From NCBI GenBank assembly GCA_020342025.1, contig CP070840.1:90646-114641 (forward strand): a DNA stretch of 23,996 bases. Direction: 5' to 3'. The position numbers and the translations under genes are program-made. The stretch's first letter is position 1; every line of letters starts with the position of its first letter. This document shows positions 1-6,848 of the stretch, piece by piece. The notes under the pieces were generated by a model, which ran no database searches, had not been told where the DNA came from, and was given only the letters and a program-made list of their open reading frames with translations. The stretch comes from Deltaproteobacteria bacterium. GTDB lineage: Bacteria > Desulfobacterota > DSM-4660 > Desulfatiglandales > HGW-15.

Positions 1-14
1 AAGGAAAATCATTC

Positions 15-923
15 ATGATTAAACTCTATATGATGGACGGGTCAGATGAAGGTCAGTCTTTCGACCTCAAGACTGGTATCGTCTATGTGGGACGCTCACC
101 GGATAATCACATCCAAATGAAGGATAAATTCATCTCTCGAAAGCATATTAAGATACTGAAGAAAGGTGACAAATACTTTATTGAGGACCTGAAAAGCAAA
201 AACGGCACGTTTGTAAATGGACAACAGATACGCCCTGGCGTTGAACATGAAGTGGGAGAAGGAGTTCCCATTGTTCTTGGCATGAGTGTGCTTTGTCTGG
301 GCAAGGCATGTTTGGAGGATGTGATACCTTTTCTGGATTCCATCGATCTTTCCAGAGAGATCACTGAAAGTGAGACGATCGTGGTTCAGGACAGGCCGAT
401 GACTTCGCAGAAAAACATGGAATTGATTAACAAGGTATCAGAAGTTCTCATAGAATCAACAGACATCAATGAGATCTTACAGAAGATCCTAGATGCCATT
501 CTGGATCTTCTTAAGAGGGTAGACAGGGGAGTTATTATCCTCATTGATCCAGGAACAAAGAAGATTTCAGATGTCATCCCCAAGAGTCGAATGCCTGGTG
601 ATGCTACCCATAAAATATACAGCCGGACAATTGTTGAGCGTGTCATAAATGAGGGCAAACCGGTTATGATGTTGGACACCCTCAGTGAGGATGAAGCCGA
701 TCGTTCACAGAGTATGGAACTAATGAGGGTGAGGTCCGTCATGTGTGTTCCCTTGATCAGCAGATCTCAAATCCGGGGGGTGATCTATGTGGATTCGGTG
801 AACAGACCCCATGGATTTCGAAATGACGACCTTTCTCTCCTCAGCGCCTTGAGTAGCTCGGCTGCTATTGCCATAGACAATGCATTGCTCTATGGGAGAG
901 AAAAGACCGGGACTTTGCATTAA
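15..923 (+). CDS. FHA-GAF signalling protein
   Basis: Cytoplasmic signalling protein of 302 residues without membrane segment or signal peptide. The N-terminal forkhead-associated (FHA) domain spans about residues 5-95 and shows the phosphothreonine-binding signature: VGRSP near residue 26, SRKH near 41 and NGTFVNG near 63. A GAF domain fills about residues 140-295 and may bind a small ligand or mediate dimerisation. FHA domains read phosphothreonine made by Hanks-type kinases, and one such kinase lies at 5489-6742, so a partnership is plausible but inferred. AAGGA at 1-5 serves the ATG at 15. It is first of three co-directional genes (next start at 972, then 1485). No output domain is present, so it probably acts as an adaptor or ligand-gated reader. 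Confidence 0.9.
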   Translation: MIKLYMMDGSDEGQSFDLKTGIVYVGRSPDNHIQMKDKFISRKHIKILKKGDKYFIEDLKSKNGTFVNGQQIRPGVEHEVGEGVPIVLGMSVLCLGKACLEDVIPFLDSIDLSREITESETIVVQDRPMTSQKNMELINKVSEVLIESTDINEILQKILDAILDLLKRVDRGVIILIDPGTKKISDVIPKSRMPGDATHKIYSRTIVERVINEGKPVMMLDTLSEDEADRSQSMELMRVRSVMCVPLISRSQIRGVIYVDSVNRPHGFRNDDLSLLSALSSSAAIAIDNALLYGREKTGTLH

Positions 924-971
924 GGATTCTGAGAAAGATTGTGAAAAGCCGCATATTTGGAGGCATCAGAA

Positions 972-1472
972 ATGGGAGAAAGTAGCCTAGAAGCGGATCG
1001 GGTGATGTCACAAGCCATCATCGAATTCCTTATTCTTAACATCCCCATACTTGGTACTTTGCAGGATAAAGAACTTATGGTCATAGAATCCTACCTGAAC
1101 TTCATTGAACTCACTCCTGGGGAAATTGTATTTCGAGAGGGCGAGCCTGGGGATTATGTCTGTTTCGTGGTGGAGGGCTCACTAGACGTGCTTAAGAGAT
1201 CCGAGAGTGGAGAGGACATCGTCATATCCACACTGTCGAAAGGACGTTCAATCGGCGAAATGTCTGTCATTGATGATCTCCCCCGCTCTGCTAGCGTGAA
1301 GGCCCGCACAAAGGCCACCCTGCTCACATTATCAAGAGAGAACTTCGATTATATACTGGCTGAGCATTCAAAGATAGGTGTTAAAATTCTGAAAGGGATC
1401 GCCCGTCTGCTCTGCCTTAACTTACGCAAAACATCGAGCAGACTCGCCGATTATATGCTGCCGCTCGGTTAG
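972..1472 (+). CDS. Stand-alone cyclic nucleotide-binding protein
   Basis: A 166-residue protein that is almost entirely one cNMP-binding domain of the Crp/PKA-R type. The phosphate-binding cassette reads IGEMSVIDDLPRSASV, keeping the Glu and Arg that contact the cyclic phosphate, so ligand binding is likely. No helix-turn-helix follows; only a short C-terminal helical tail of about 40 residues, so it is not a Crp-like transcription factor. The frame is open from a TTG at 957, but GGAGG at 959-963 sits 8 nt before the ATG at 972, which decides the start. It lies 48 nt after the FHA-GAF gene and 12 nt before the RR-repeat gene, consistent with one operon. Likely role: ligand-dependent adaptor, partner unknown. 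Confidence 0.85.
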   Translation: MGESSLEADRVMSQAIIEFLILNIPILGTLQDKELMVIESYLNFIELTPGEIVFREGEPGDYVCFVVEGSLDVLKRSESGEDIVISTLSKGRSIGEMSVIDDLPRSASVKARTKATLLTLSRENFDYILAEHSKIGVKILKGIARLLCLNLRKTSSRLADYMLPLG

Positions 1473-1484
1473 GATGGGGAGTGT

Positions 1485-1739
1485 ATGAACAAGGGAGAAA
1501 GGCGCTCTGGAATTGAGAGAAGACATGCTTCCCATCTCGAGTATGTTCCTGAAAGAAGAACTGGCCAAGATCGAAGAGGGGACATCGATCGAAGAAGTGC
1601 TGAAGAACGAAGAAACGGTATAGAGCGGAGAAGTGGCCTTGAACGGAGAAAGGGAAAGGCGCGGGAGTTGAGTATAGATCGAAGAAGCGGGATGGATCGG
1701 AGAGATGGCAAGGACAGAAGGAACTTTCTGAGGCCTTAA
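1485..1739 (+). CDS. Small [DE]RR hexapeptide-repeat protein
   Basis: An 84-residue, highly charged protein. Eleven Arg-Arg pairs occur, every one preceded by Asp or Glu, mostly in hexapeptides of the form [DE]RRxGx; a regular run covers about residues 35-58 and another about 65-79. There is no hydrophobic segment or signal peptide. A purine-rich GGGGAG at 1475-1480 precedes the ATG by 4 nt, the gene begins 12 nt after the cNMP-binding gene, and a strong terminator follows, all supporting a real gene at the operon's end. Similar RRSGxDRR runs are known to me as tails or short proteins next to PilZ, GGDEF and CheY-like proteins in Deltaproteobacteria, but I know of no established function. Nucleic-acid or protein-surface binding is only a guess. 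Confidence 0.7.
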   Translation: MNKGERRSGIERRHASHLEYVPERRTGQDRRGDIDRRSAEERRNGIERRSGLERRKGKARELSIDRRSGMDRRDGKDRRNFLRP

Positions 1740-1777
1740 ACTCTCCTTCATAAAAATTGATGGCGTTGAAATGAATG

Positions 1778-1813
1778 AAAAGGCAGGGCTAGGCGCTCTG
1801 CCTTTCTTTTTTC
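1778..1813 (+). terminator. Rho-independent terminator after the FHA operon
   Basis: The arms at 1779-1789 (AAAGGCAGGGC) and 1795-1805 (GCTCTGCCTTT) pair over 11 positions with one G-T wobble around a 5-nt loop. The hairpin is followed by CTTTTTTC. It sits 39 nt after the RR-repeat stop and also lies between convergent genes, 10 nt beyond the symporter's 3' end. The strong T-run is on the plus strand only. Confidence 0.85.
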
Positions 1814-1822
1814 TTGGAAATC

Positions 1823-3319
1823 CTAAACAAATTTTCCCTTGGGAAGTGTCTCTTTCAGGTAACTGATGAACTCTTCAGCCTTTTCTTTAGGTGCGCGCGT
1901 CAATAAGCTGACCAAGATATAGAGAGCGAGGCACAGCATAAGCCCCCAGACCCCCGGCCAAAGTCCCAAAGGTTTGCTGCCCGAGAGTTGGAGCACTAAG
2001 ACCAGAATAGCACCCATAACCATACTGCTCAAGGCCCCAGCCGCGCTCGCCTGTTTCCAAAAAAAAGCGCCCATGATGGCCGGGACGACCATCAAAAGTC
2101 CCGCAGAAGCCGCGGAGGAGAGGGGTGCGATCATGAATGCAAGTCCGCTTTTACCAGCGGCCCAATAGGCAAAAATAAAGAATATGACAGCCAAGATGGG
2201 GATGGCTGTTTTTGCCAACCGCAGTTCCATCTTTTCCGAGGCTCCGGGATTGATTCCACTCCTATATATGTCACGGGCGCACATGGAGGATAGGGTTAAG
2301 AGTATGGAATCGATGGTGGAGATCGCTGCAGCCAAAATGCCTATCATAACTATAATGACGATGACCTTTGGCATGATGGGAAGGGCCAAGAGCGCTGGCG
2401 TGGCCTTGTCCGCTTTATCCAGCCCTGGAATCAATAACCTGGCCCCGAAACCCCACATAACGGATACGATGGTGTAAATAAACCCGAACACCAAGAATCC
2501 CCCTATCATCTGCTTGAACGAGCTGACAGATTTGGGGATGAACAGTCTTTGCGTCACTTGCGGATTGGAGACGGAGAAAAACAGCCAGGGGAGTGCGAGT
2601 CCGAAAAAAAGGTTGAATTTAAAGAGGCCAGCCCCTGCCAGAAGTTCGGGAATTTTCTCATCCATCTGCTGCACAAAGCCGCCAAACCCTCCAAATCCTT
2701 TATAAGCGAGAAAACAGACGGCTGTGATGGATGCCAAAAGCATGATCACCGCCTGAAGGGCATCGGTCCACGCCACAGAGCGTAATCCCGCCACATTAGA
2801 CCAGACAAGGGCCAGCAGCACAGCCAAGATCATAGCGACCAAAAAGGGTATCGCCCCTTCGGAAATCCCTGACAGGAGATAACCGATGCCCATCACCTGG
2901 ACGGCGGCATAAGGAATGAGAAAGATGAGGCACAGAAGTGTAGCCACAATACCAACAGCTGGACTTTGATACCGATCCGCAAGGAGTTGTGTGTGTGTCA
3001 GGTAGTTGAACCTGCGCCCCACCAACCAGAACCGGGGACCAAAAAAGACCACCAGAACGAGCCCGCAAAGGTAAGTGAGTTCAAAACCAAGGGCTCCAAC
3101 TCCAAGCTTGTACGTGAGACCGGCTAGCCCTACCATCATAAACGCGCTATACGTGGTGGCCGCATAGGTCAGTGCGGAAATAAATCCGCCAATCTGACGA
3201 TTTCCCAGGAAAAAATCGTTCATTCCCTGCCCGAGTTTCCGTCTTGCCATGAAGGCGATGGCGAGGCCAAGGAGGATATAGAGGACGATGGCCAACCAGG
3301 CGTACATCGTTTCACTCAT
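1823..3319 (-). CDS. Sodium:solute symporter (SSS family)
   Basis: A 498-residue integral membrane protein with about 13 hydrophobic segments, the normal size and layout of the SSS/SLC5 family. Family features include DFFLGNRQIGG after helix 1, the ATTYSAFMMVGL stretch in helix 2, SNPQVTQRLF in the middle and STIDSILLTLSS near the expected sodium site. It should couple sodium entry to uptake of an organic solute; substrate (pantothenate, proline, monocarboxylate and others are known in the family) cannot be read from sequence. The frame is open to 3412, but the ATG at 3319 overlaps the upstream gene's stop as ATGA and starts right before helix 1, so I use it. Translation is probably coupled to the small upstream membrane protein. 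Confidence 0.9.
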   Translation of the reverse strand: MSETMYAWLAIVLYILLGLAIAFMARRKLGQGMNDFFLGNRQIGGFISALTYAATTYSAFMMVGLAGLTYKLGVGALGFELTYLCGLVLVVFFGPRFWLVGRRFNYLTHTQLLADRYQSPAVGIVATLLCLIFLIPYAAVQVMGIGYLLSGISEGAIPFLVAMILAVLLALVWSNVAGLRSVAWTDALQAVIMLLASITAVCFLAYKGFGGFGGFVQQMDEKIPELLAGAGLFKFNLFFGLALPWLFFSVSNPQVTQRLFIPKSVSSFKQMIGGFLVFGFIYTIVSVMWGFGARLLIPGLDKADKATPALLALPIMPKVIVIIVMIGILAAAISTIDSILLTLSSMCARDIYRSGINPGASEKMELRLAKTAIPILAVIFFIFAYWAAGKSGLAFMIAPLSSAASAGLLMVVPAIMGAFFWKQASAAGALSSMVMGAILVLVLQLSGSKPLGLWPGVWGLMLCLALYILVSLLTRAPKEKAEEFISYLKETLPKGKFV

Positions 3320-3528
3320 GATTGGCCCCCTTCCCCGCCCTGTTGGGGCTCCCGCCATCTCAAAAAGATCAAAAACATACTCCCAATAGCGACGGCGATC
3401 CAAAGGACCCAAAAGAGGAAACTCCCCGCTATCTTAGGCACGTTTTTGAGCCAAATAAACGGCACGACAAAATCCAAAAGGAAGAGAAACAGGAACCAAG
3501 CAATCCAACCCCAAAAGCCTTTACCCAT
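3316..3528 (-). CDS. Small two-helix membrane protein paired with symporter
   Basis: A 70-residue protein with two hydrophobic segments, about residues 5-26 and 34-57, and a charged tail ending WREPQQGGEGGQS. AGGAGGT lies just before the ATG (minus strand), an excellent ribosome site. Its stop overlaps the symporter start by 4 bp. Short two-helix proteins of the DUF997 (YhdT) and DUF3311 kinds are known directly upstream of SSS transporters; this one fits that role by size, topology and position, but I cannot assign it firmly to either. Likely an accessory subunit or stabiliser of the symporter. Confidence 0.8.
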   Translation of the reverse strand: MGKGFWGWIAWFLFLFLLDFVVPFIWLKNVPKIAGSFLFWVLWIAVAIGSMFLIFLRWREPQQGGEGGQS

Positions 3529-3657
3529 CCGTTACCTCCTCTCTGACAAAGCGAATCCCCCTCGCACTCCAAAATCCTCCTTTATTAGAACATTTTTGGG
3601 GAGTCCGGCAAGAAAATAGACATGTCCACCCTAAATAGAGGTCTTTGTCCTTCATAA

Positions 3658-3686
3658 TTGACTATTTTCCTTTAATTATTTATAAT
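3658..3686 (+). promoter_or_regulatory. Near-consensus sigma-70 promoter for the cassette region
   Basis: TTGACT at 3658-3663, a 17-nt AT-rich spacer, and TATAAT at 3681-3686. Transcription would start near 3693, giving a leader of about 180 nt before the HAMP gene at 3872. It lies in a 343-nt gap between divergent genes (3529-3871). No comparable promoter was seen before cassette B, so this one may drive both cassettes. No GEMM-type c-di-GMP riboswitch core was recognised in the leader. Confidence 0.7.
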
Positions 3687-3817
3687 ATTATTTATCTCTA
3701 TTTGGTTAAACATCGTTACAGTCCATGAATGTCTTTGGCTGTGTCATAAAAGACCCTATCGAAGCAGCACCTATTTCGAACGCCTTAGTTGCTTAGAGCC
3801 TATTAGATAAGAATCAT

Positions 3818-3838
3818 GCGGGATCTATGAGACCCCGC
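3818..3838 (+). promoter_or_regulatory. Leader hairpin before cassette A
   Basis: Inverted repeat of GCGGGATCT and AGACCCCGC around a 3-nt loop, with one A-C mismatch. It ends 33 nt before the ATG at 3872. No T-run follows, so it is not an ordinary terminator. A GC-rich hairpin sits at almost the same distance before the paralogous gene in cassette B (6795-6817), and both are followed by a purine tract ending AGAAAGGAGA, the ribosome site. Confidence 0.5.
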
Positions 3839-3871
3839 CTACGTATGCAGGGGCAAAAGAAAGGAGATTTC

Positions 3872-4501
3872 ATGACAAGAGGGGACCAGCGTCGGCGTTC
3901 CTATATCGTCAATAAGCCACTCCAGTATAGATTCCTCGCCATTATTCTTATCTATTGCCTTACCATCGTGCTTTTTTTGGCCATCTTCCTCTTCGTGCCC
4001 GATATTATTCGCATGCAGGATGAAAACCTCAGTCTTGAAGCCCGAGCGGGTGCCGCTAATAAGATACTCACCTTGCATGCACGGGTCTGGCCCGCAGTGA
4101 TAGCCATTATCTGCGTGGCTGGATTCCATTCGTTTCGTTCCTTTCACAGGCTCATCGGTCCCCTGCACCGCTTTCGCTCGGTCTTTGAGCAGGTGGGGAA
4201 GGGGCAACTGATCTTCAGGGTGAAGATAAGAGAAAAAGATTATTTGCACCAGGAAGAGGCTGCGCTCAATGAGATGCTAGGGATGATTGCAGGAAAAATA
4301 AAAAGCATACAACAGGCGGGGTCAGAGGCGTTGAAATCTCTAGGCGAGCTAGAGGGGAAGATGAACGAGGTCCCCAACTGGAGCGAGACCCACAAAGCGG
4401 CCATGCGTCATCACCGCCAACGCCTGGAAAAACTTCTGAATACGGCGCAGTATTTCAGCCTAAGCGAAGCTGAAGAAAAGGATGACGGCACCAGTGCATG
4501 A
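3872..4501 (+). CDS. Two-helix HAMP membrane protein, cassette A
   Basis: A 209-residue inner-membrane protein. Helix 1 lies near residues 20-42, then a short external loop of about 30 residues containing ILTLHARVWP, helix 2 near 73-90, and a HAMP-like linker (RLIGPLHRFRSVFEQ onward) with a glutamine-rich, charged helical tail. No catalytic or methyl-accepting domain follows, so it would transmit a signal to a partner. The frame opens at 3827, but AAGGAGA just before the ATG at 3872 and alignment with the paralog at 6849 fix the start. The paralog is closely similar from residue 8 to about 140 and diverges in the tail. The pseudopilin gene follows within about 12 nt. Confidence 0.85.
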   Translation: MTRGDQRRRSYIVNKPLQYRFLAIILIYCLTIVLFLAIFLFVPDIIRMQDENLSLEARAGAANKILTLHARVWPAVIAIICVAGFHSFRSFHRLIGPLHRFRSVFEQVGKGQLIFRVKIREKDYLHQEEAALNEMLGMIAGKIKSIQQAGSEALKSLGELEGKMNEVPNWSETHKAAMRHHRQRLEKLLNTAQYFSLSEAEEKDDGTSA

Positions 4502-4513
4502 TATTTGCGAAAA

Positions 4514-5032
4514 ATGATATCCAAGGTCACTCAGCATAGTATAACACCTCCTGATTCGTTGAAATGGATGAGAAGACCAGAATCCCAGATTTGTGGCGGC
4601 TACTCGCTTATTGAATTATTGGTCGTGATTGTCCTGCTTGTCGCATTGATGGGCGCTGGGATTCCCCTCTACACAACCTATGTCGAGAAGGCGAGGATTA
4701 CCAGGGCCGCCGAAGAGTTGAGCACCCTGCAGAAAGAGATCCAGATGTATAAGCTGAGCAAAAACGTGTTGCCCCATAGGCTAAGTGATATGAGGGATGC
4801 AGATCTGGTGGACCCCTATGGCAGACCTTATCAATACCATAATTTCACTAATGCCGATGAAAAGGAGAAAAGGAGGAAGGACCGGTTTATGGTGCCGCTA
4901 AATACGGACTACGACCTTTACAGCATGGGTAGAGATGGAAAAAGCGAACCGCCCCTTACGGCAAAAGAAAGCCATGATGACATTGTCCGTGCCAACGACG
5001 GCATATACATAGGGCCAGCTTCCGAGTACTGA
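4514..5032 (+). CDS. GspG-like pseudopilin, cassette A
   Basis: A 172-residue type IV prepilin-like protein. A charged leader of 29 residues ends in GG, followed by YSLIELLVVIVLLV, with Glu at +5 of the predicted prepilin peptidase site. After the hydrophobic helix come an alpha-helical stalk and a globular end with DPYGRPYQY and DYDLYSMGRDG, the layout of the major type II secretion pseudopilin GspG; the later HDDI may match GspG's calcium-binding acidic pair. A TTG start at 4505 is also possible; neither has a clear Shine-Dalgarno site. The leader is longer than usual. No assembly ATPase, platform protein or peptidase is encoded here, so it must use machinery from elsewhere. Its paralog is at 7562-8143. 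Confidence 0.85.
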   Translation: MISKVTQHSITPPDSLKWMRRPESQICGGYSLIELLVVIVLLVALMGAGIPLYTTYVEKARITRAAEELSTLQKEIQMYKLSKNVLPHRLSDMRDADLVDPYGRPYQYHNFTNADEKEKRRKDRFMVPLNTDYDLYSMGRDGKSEPPLTAKESHDDIVRANDGIYIGPASEY

Positions 5033-5046
5033 TCACGTTTTGGATC

Positions 5047-5457
5047 ATGAAAATAGTAGGTTTTTTTCTTACATTCGCCATTTTAGTTTCCCTTTTCGGA
5101 TGTCTGTCTGGGAACTCTGAAGGTGTTCCAAATGAACTAATAGGGGTGTGGAAAACCGATTCCTCCCCCTACAAGCAATGCTCTATTGAATTAACCAGAG
5201 ATTATATTCTCTTCACAAATAGCCGTTTGGCAGCGCATATTGATACAAATTTTGTTGTAAGAATGAAACGGGAACCAGAGAGAGGACACTTCTTGTGCAC
5301 CATCCTCTATGAAAATATTTACGAGCAAAGATACAAGTTCTACTTTTATTATTACCCGAAAAAGGGCGGCATAATTAGACTGAAAAATCAGATAGACGTG
5401 GAGTGGAGAAAGGTTAAATCTATTTCAGGCCAGGAAAGCTCTCCAATTTCTGGCTAA
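5047..5457 (+). CDS. Small predicted lipoprotein, cassette A
   Basis: A 136-residue protein with a hydrophobic signal (residues 1-18) and a LFGC lipobox, so it is probably a lipoprotein with Cys19 lipidated. The mature part is beta-rich: ELIGVWKT after the signal, then FYFYYYPKKGG, IIRLKNQIDVEWRKV. The GxW near the start of an antiparallel barrel recalls lipocalin-like folds, but I do not recognise a named family. It is clearly paralogous to the lipoprotein at 10276-10704, sharing the GVW start, the YYYP block and the RLKNQxDxEWRKV end. It starts 14 nt after the pseudopilin and lacks a clear ribosome site, suggesting translation depends on the upstream gene. Confidence 0.8.
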   Translation: MKIVGFFLTFAILVSLFGCLSGNSEGVPNELIGVWKTDSSPYKQCSIELTRDYILFTNSRLAAHIDTNFVVRMKREPERGHFLCTILYENIYEQRYKFYFYYYPKKGGIIRLKNQIDVEWRKVKSISGQESSPISG

Positions 5458-5488
5458 ACGATCCCCTTCGACGGCACCGAATGAAGCC

Positions 5489-6742
5489 ATGCCTTTCTTT
5501 GGGCGCAAAGGTTCAGGAGGTCATTCATTGACTAAACCCACATTCAAATCGGGACAAAAAGTGGAGGATTACGTCATTGAGAAACAGATCGGAAAAGGGG
5601 GAATGGCGGAGATCTTTTTGGCCGAGGATCAGGCGTTGAAGAGGAAAGTGGTCATTAAGACCATAAAACCGCGTTACAGTGAGAGAGAACATTTCAAGAA
5701 GCAATTCCTAAGGGAGGCAAGAATACAGGCAAATTTGGATAATCCCCATATTGTTCAGATCCTCAGGATGTTCAACTATGAAGATAACCTCTGCATCGTC
5801 ATGCCACTCATAAAAGGGACGGATTTAGCGAGGGTTATAAGAAAGGCGAAGGCCATTCGAGAGAGCAAGGGCGGAAAAGGGGCTCTATCTGTTCAAAGGG
5901 CTGTCAATATCTTCCTGCAGATCCTGGAAGGGATTGGATTTGCCCACAAATATAAAATTATACACGGGGATATTAAGCCCTCCAATATTCTCTTGGATCA
6001 GCAGGGAAGAGCCAAAGTGGCCGATTTTGGCCTTGCTTTTATTGCTCGCTATGGAAAGAACAAGAAGGGAGAGATGTCCCTTGTTGGCACGCCTGTCTAT
6101 ATGTCTCCAGAACAGCTATTAGAGGAAGACGTGGACACCAGATCCGATATCTATTCCCTTGGCGTGACCTTCTTTAATATGCTAACGGCAACTTTTCCCT
6201 CAGGAGACAGAATTAAGGCCACGGATTTCTTGGAATATCACTTGGAAGGCTCCCTTGAGGAGGCCAAATGCATCCTCGATGAATTTGAGGATATTCCCCC
6301 GCACATAAACGAGGCCATATTGAAGGCATTAAACAGGGATCCCAACAACAGACATCAGAGCTGTCTTGAATTCTCTCTCGCCATAAAAGAGGACGCACCC
6401 CATGAGATGTATTCCGAGCTGCTCAGGTTCAGTCTATTGACCAAGAATGACATCACTTCATCAGAGAGATCCTATTTGGACAAGATTGCATCGAGAAAAG
6501 GGCTTGCCCCAGAAGAGGCGAAAGCCCTTGAGATAAGAATGCGAGAAGAGATGGGACTTGCCACTCTGGACTTTGCCAAAGAGTATGGAGACGCCTTCAA
6601 TGATCTTTTGGTAAGGGGCAGAGAAAACGAGGATATGTATTTGGATAAGCTGGAAAGGATCTATGTGAGAAAGGATAGAATCTCCGGCGAAAAGGCAAAA
6701 TCCATAAGGACAGGGATACAAACAAACAAGCCGAAACATTAA
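5489..6742 (+). CDS. Hanks-type serine/threonine protein kinase, cassette A
   Basis: A 417-residue soluble kinase. The kinase domain covers about residues 28-295: glycine loop IGKGGMAEIF (34-43), catalytic VVIK lysine at 57, catalytic loop HGDIKPSN with Asp161, DFGLA with Asp179 and GTPVYMSPEQ at the activation segment. All catalytic residues are present; HGD replaces HRD, so activation may not need loop phosphorylation. The remaining 120 residues are charged and helical without PASTA repeats or a membrane helix. I give the ATG as outer start, but the in-frame TTG at 5528 has AGGAGG 7 nt upstream (5515-5520) and may be the true start, removing 13 residues. Likely targets include proteins read by the FHA protein at 15-923 (inference). 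Confidence 0.92.
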   Translation: MPFFGRKGSGGHSLTKPTFKSGQKVEDYVIEKQIGKGGMAEIFLAEDQALKRKVVIKTIKPRYSEREHFKKQFLREARIQANLDNPHIVQILRMFNYEDNLCIVMPLIKGTDLARVIRKAKAIRESKGGKGALSVQRAVNIFLQILEGIGFAHKYKIIHGDIKPSNILLDQQGRAKVADFGLAFIARYGKNKKGEMSLVGTPVYMSPEQLLEEDVDTRSDIYSLGVTFFNMLTATFPSGDRIKATDFLEYHLEGSLEEAKCILDEFEDIPPHINEAILKALNRDPNNRHQSCLEFSLAIKEDAPHEMYSELLRFSLLTKNDITSSERSYLDKIASRKGLAPEEAKALEIRMREEMGLATLDFAKEYGDAFNDLLVRGRENEDMYLDKLERIYVRKDRISGEKAKSIRTGIQTNKPKH

Positions 6743-6746
6743 GCGG

Positions 6747-6786
6747 TGCATGCATTCACAGCTACGCTCTTAAGAGGATGGTAGCT
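6747..6786. repeat. Cluster of palindromes between the cassettes
   Basis: TGCATGCA at 6747-6754 is a perfect palindrome. AGCTAC at 6760-6765 pairs with GTAGCT at 6781-6786, and inside that loop CTCTTAAGAG (6767-6776) is itself a perfect palindrome. The cluster starts 4 nt after the kinase stop. There is no following T-run, so an operator, RNA processing site or weak terminator are all possible. Confidence 0.45.
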
Positions 6787-6794
6787 TACATAGA

Positions 6795-6817
6795 GGCGGG
6801 ACCCCCGTGATCCCGCC
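6795..6817 (+). promoter_or_regulatory. Leader hairpin before cassette B
   Basis: A perfect 7-bp stem, GGCGGGA (6795-6801) and TCCCGCC (6811-6817), around a 9-nt loop. It ends 31 nt before the ATG at 6849, matching the position of the hairpin before cassette A. No T-run follows. It may be a processing, stability or translation-control element carried along with the cassette. Confidence 0.5.
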
Positions 6818-6848
6818 CATTTGCGAATAACCCCAGAAAGGAGATGCC

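Noticed and set aside
1422..1751. Long minus-strand frames opposite the RR-repeat gene
   Set aside because: Their Ser/Leu/Arg repeats are the reverse complement of the RR-repeat coding DNA; the plus-strand gene has the ribosome site and operon context.
3694..3871. Possible riboswitch (c-di-GMP GEMM type) in the long leader before cassette A
   Set aside because: The typical core such as GCAAAGC with the tetraloop-receptor pattern is not present; only a simple hairpin was supported.
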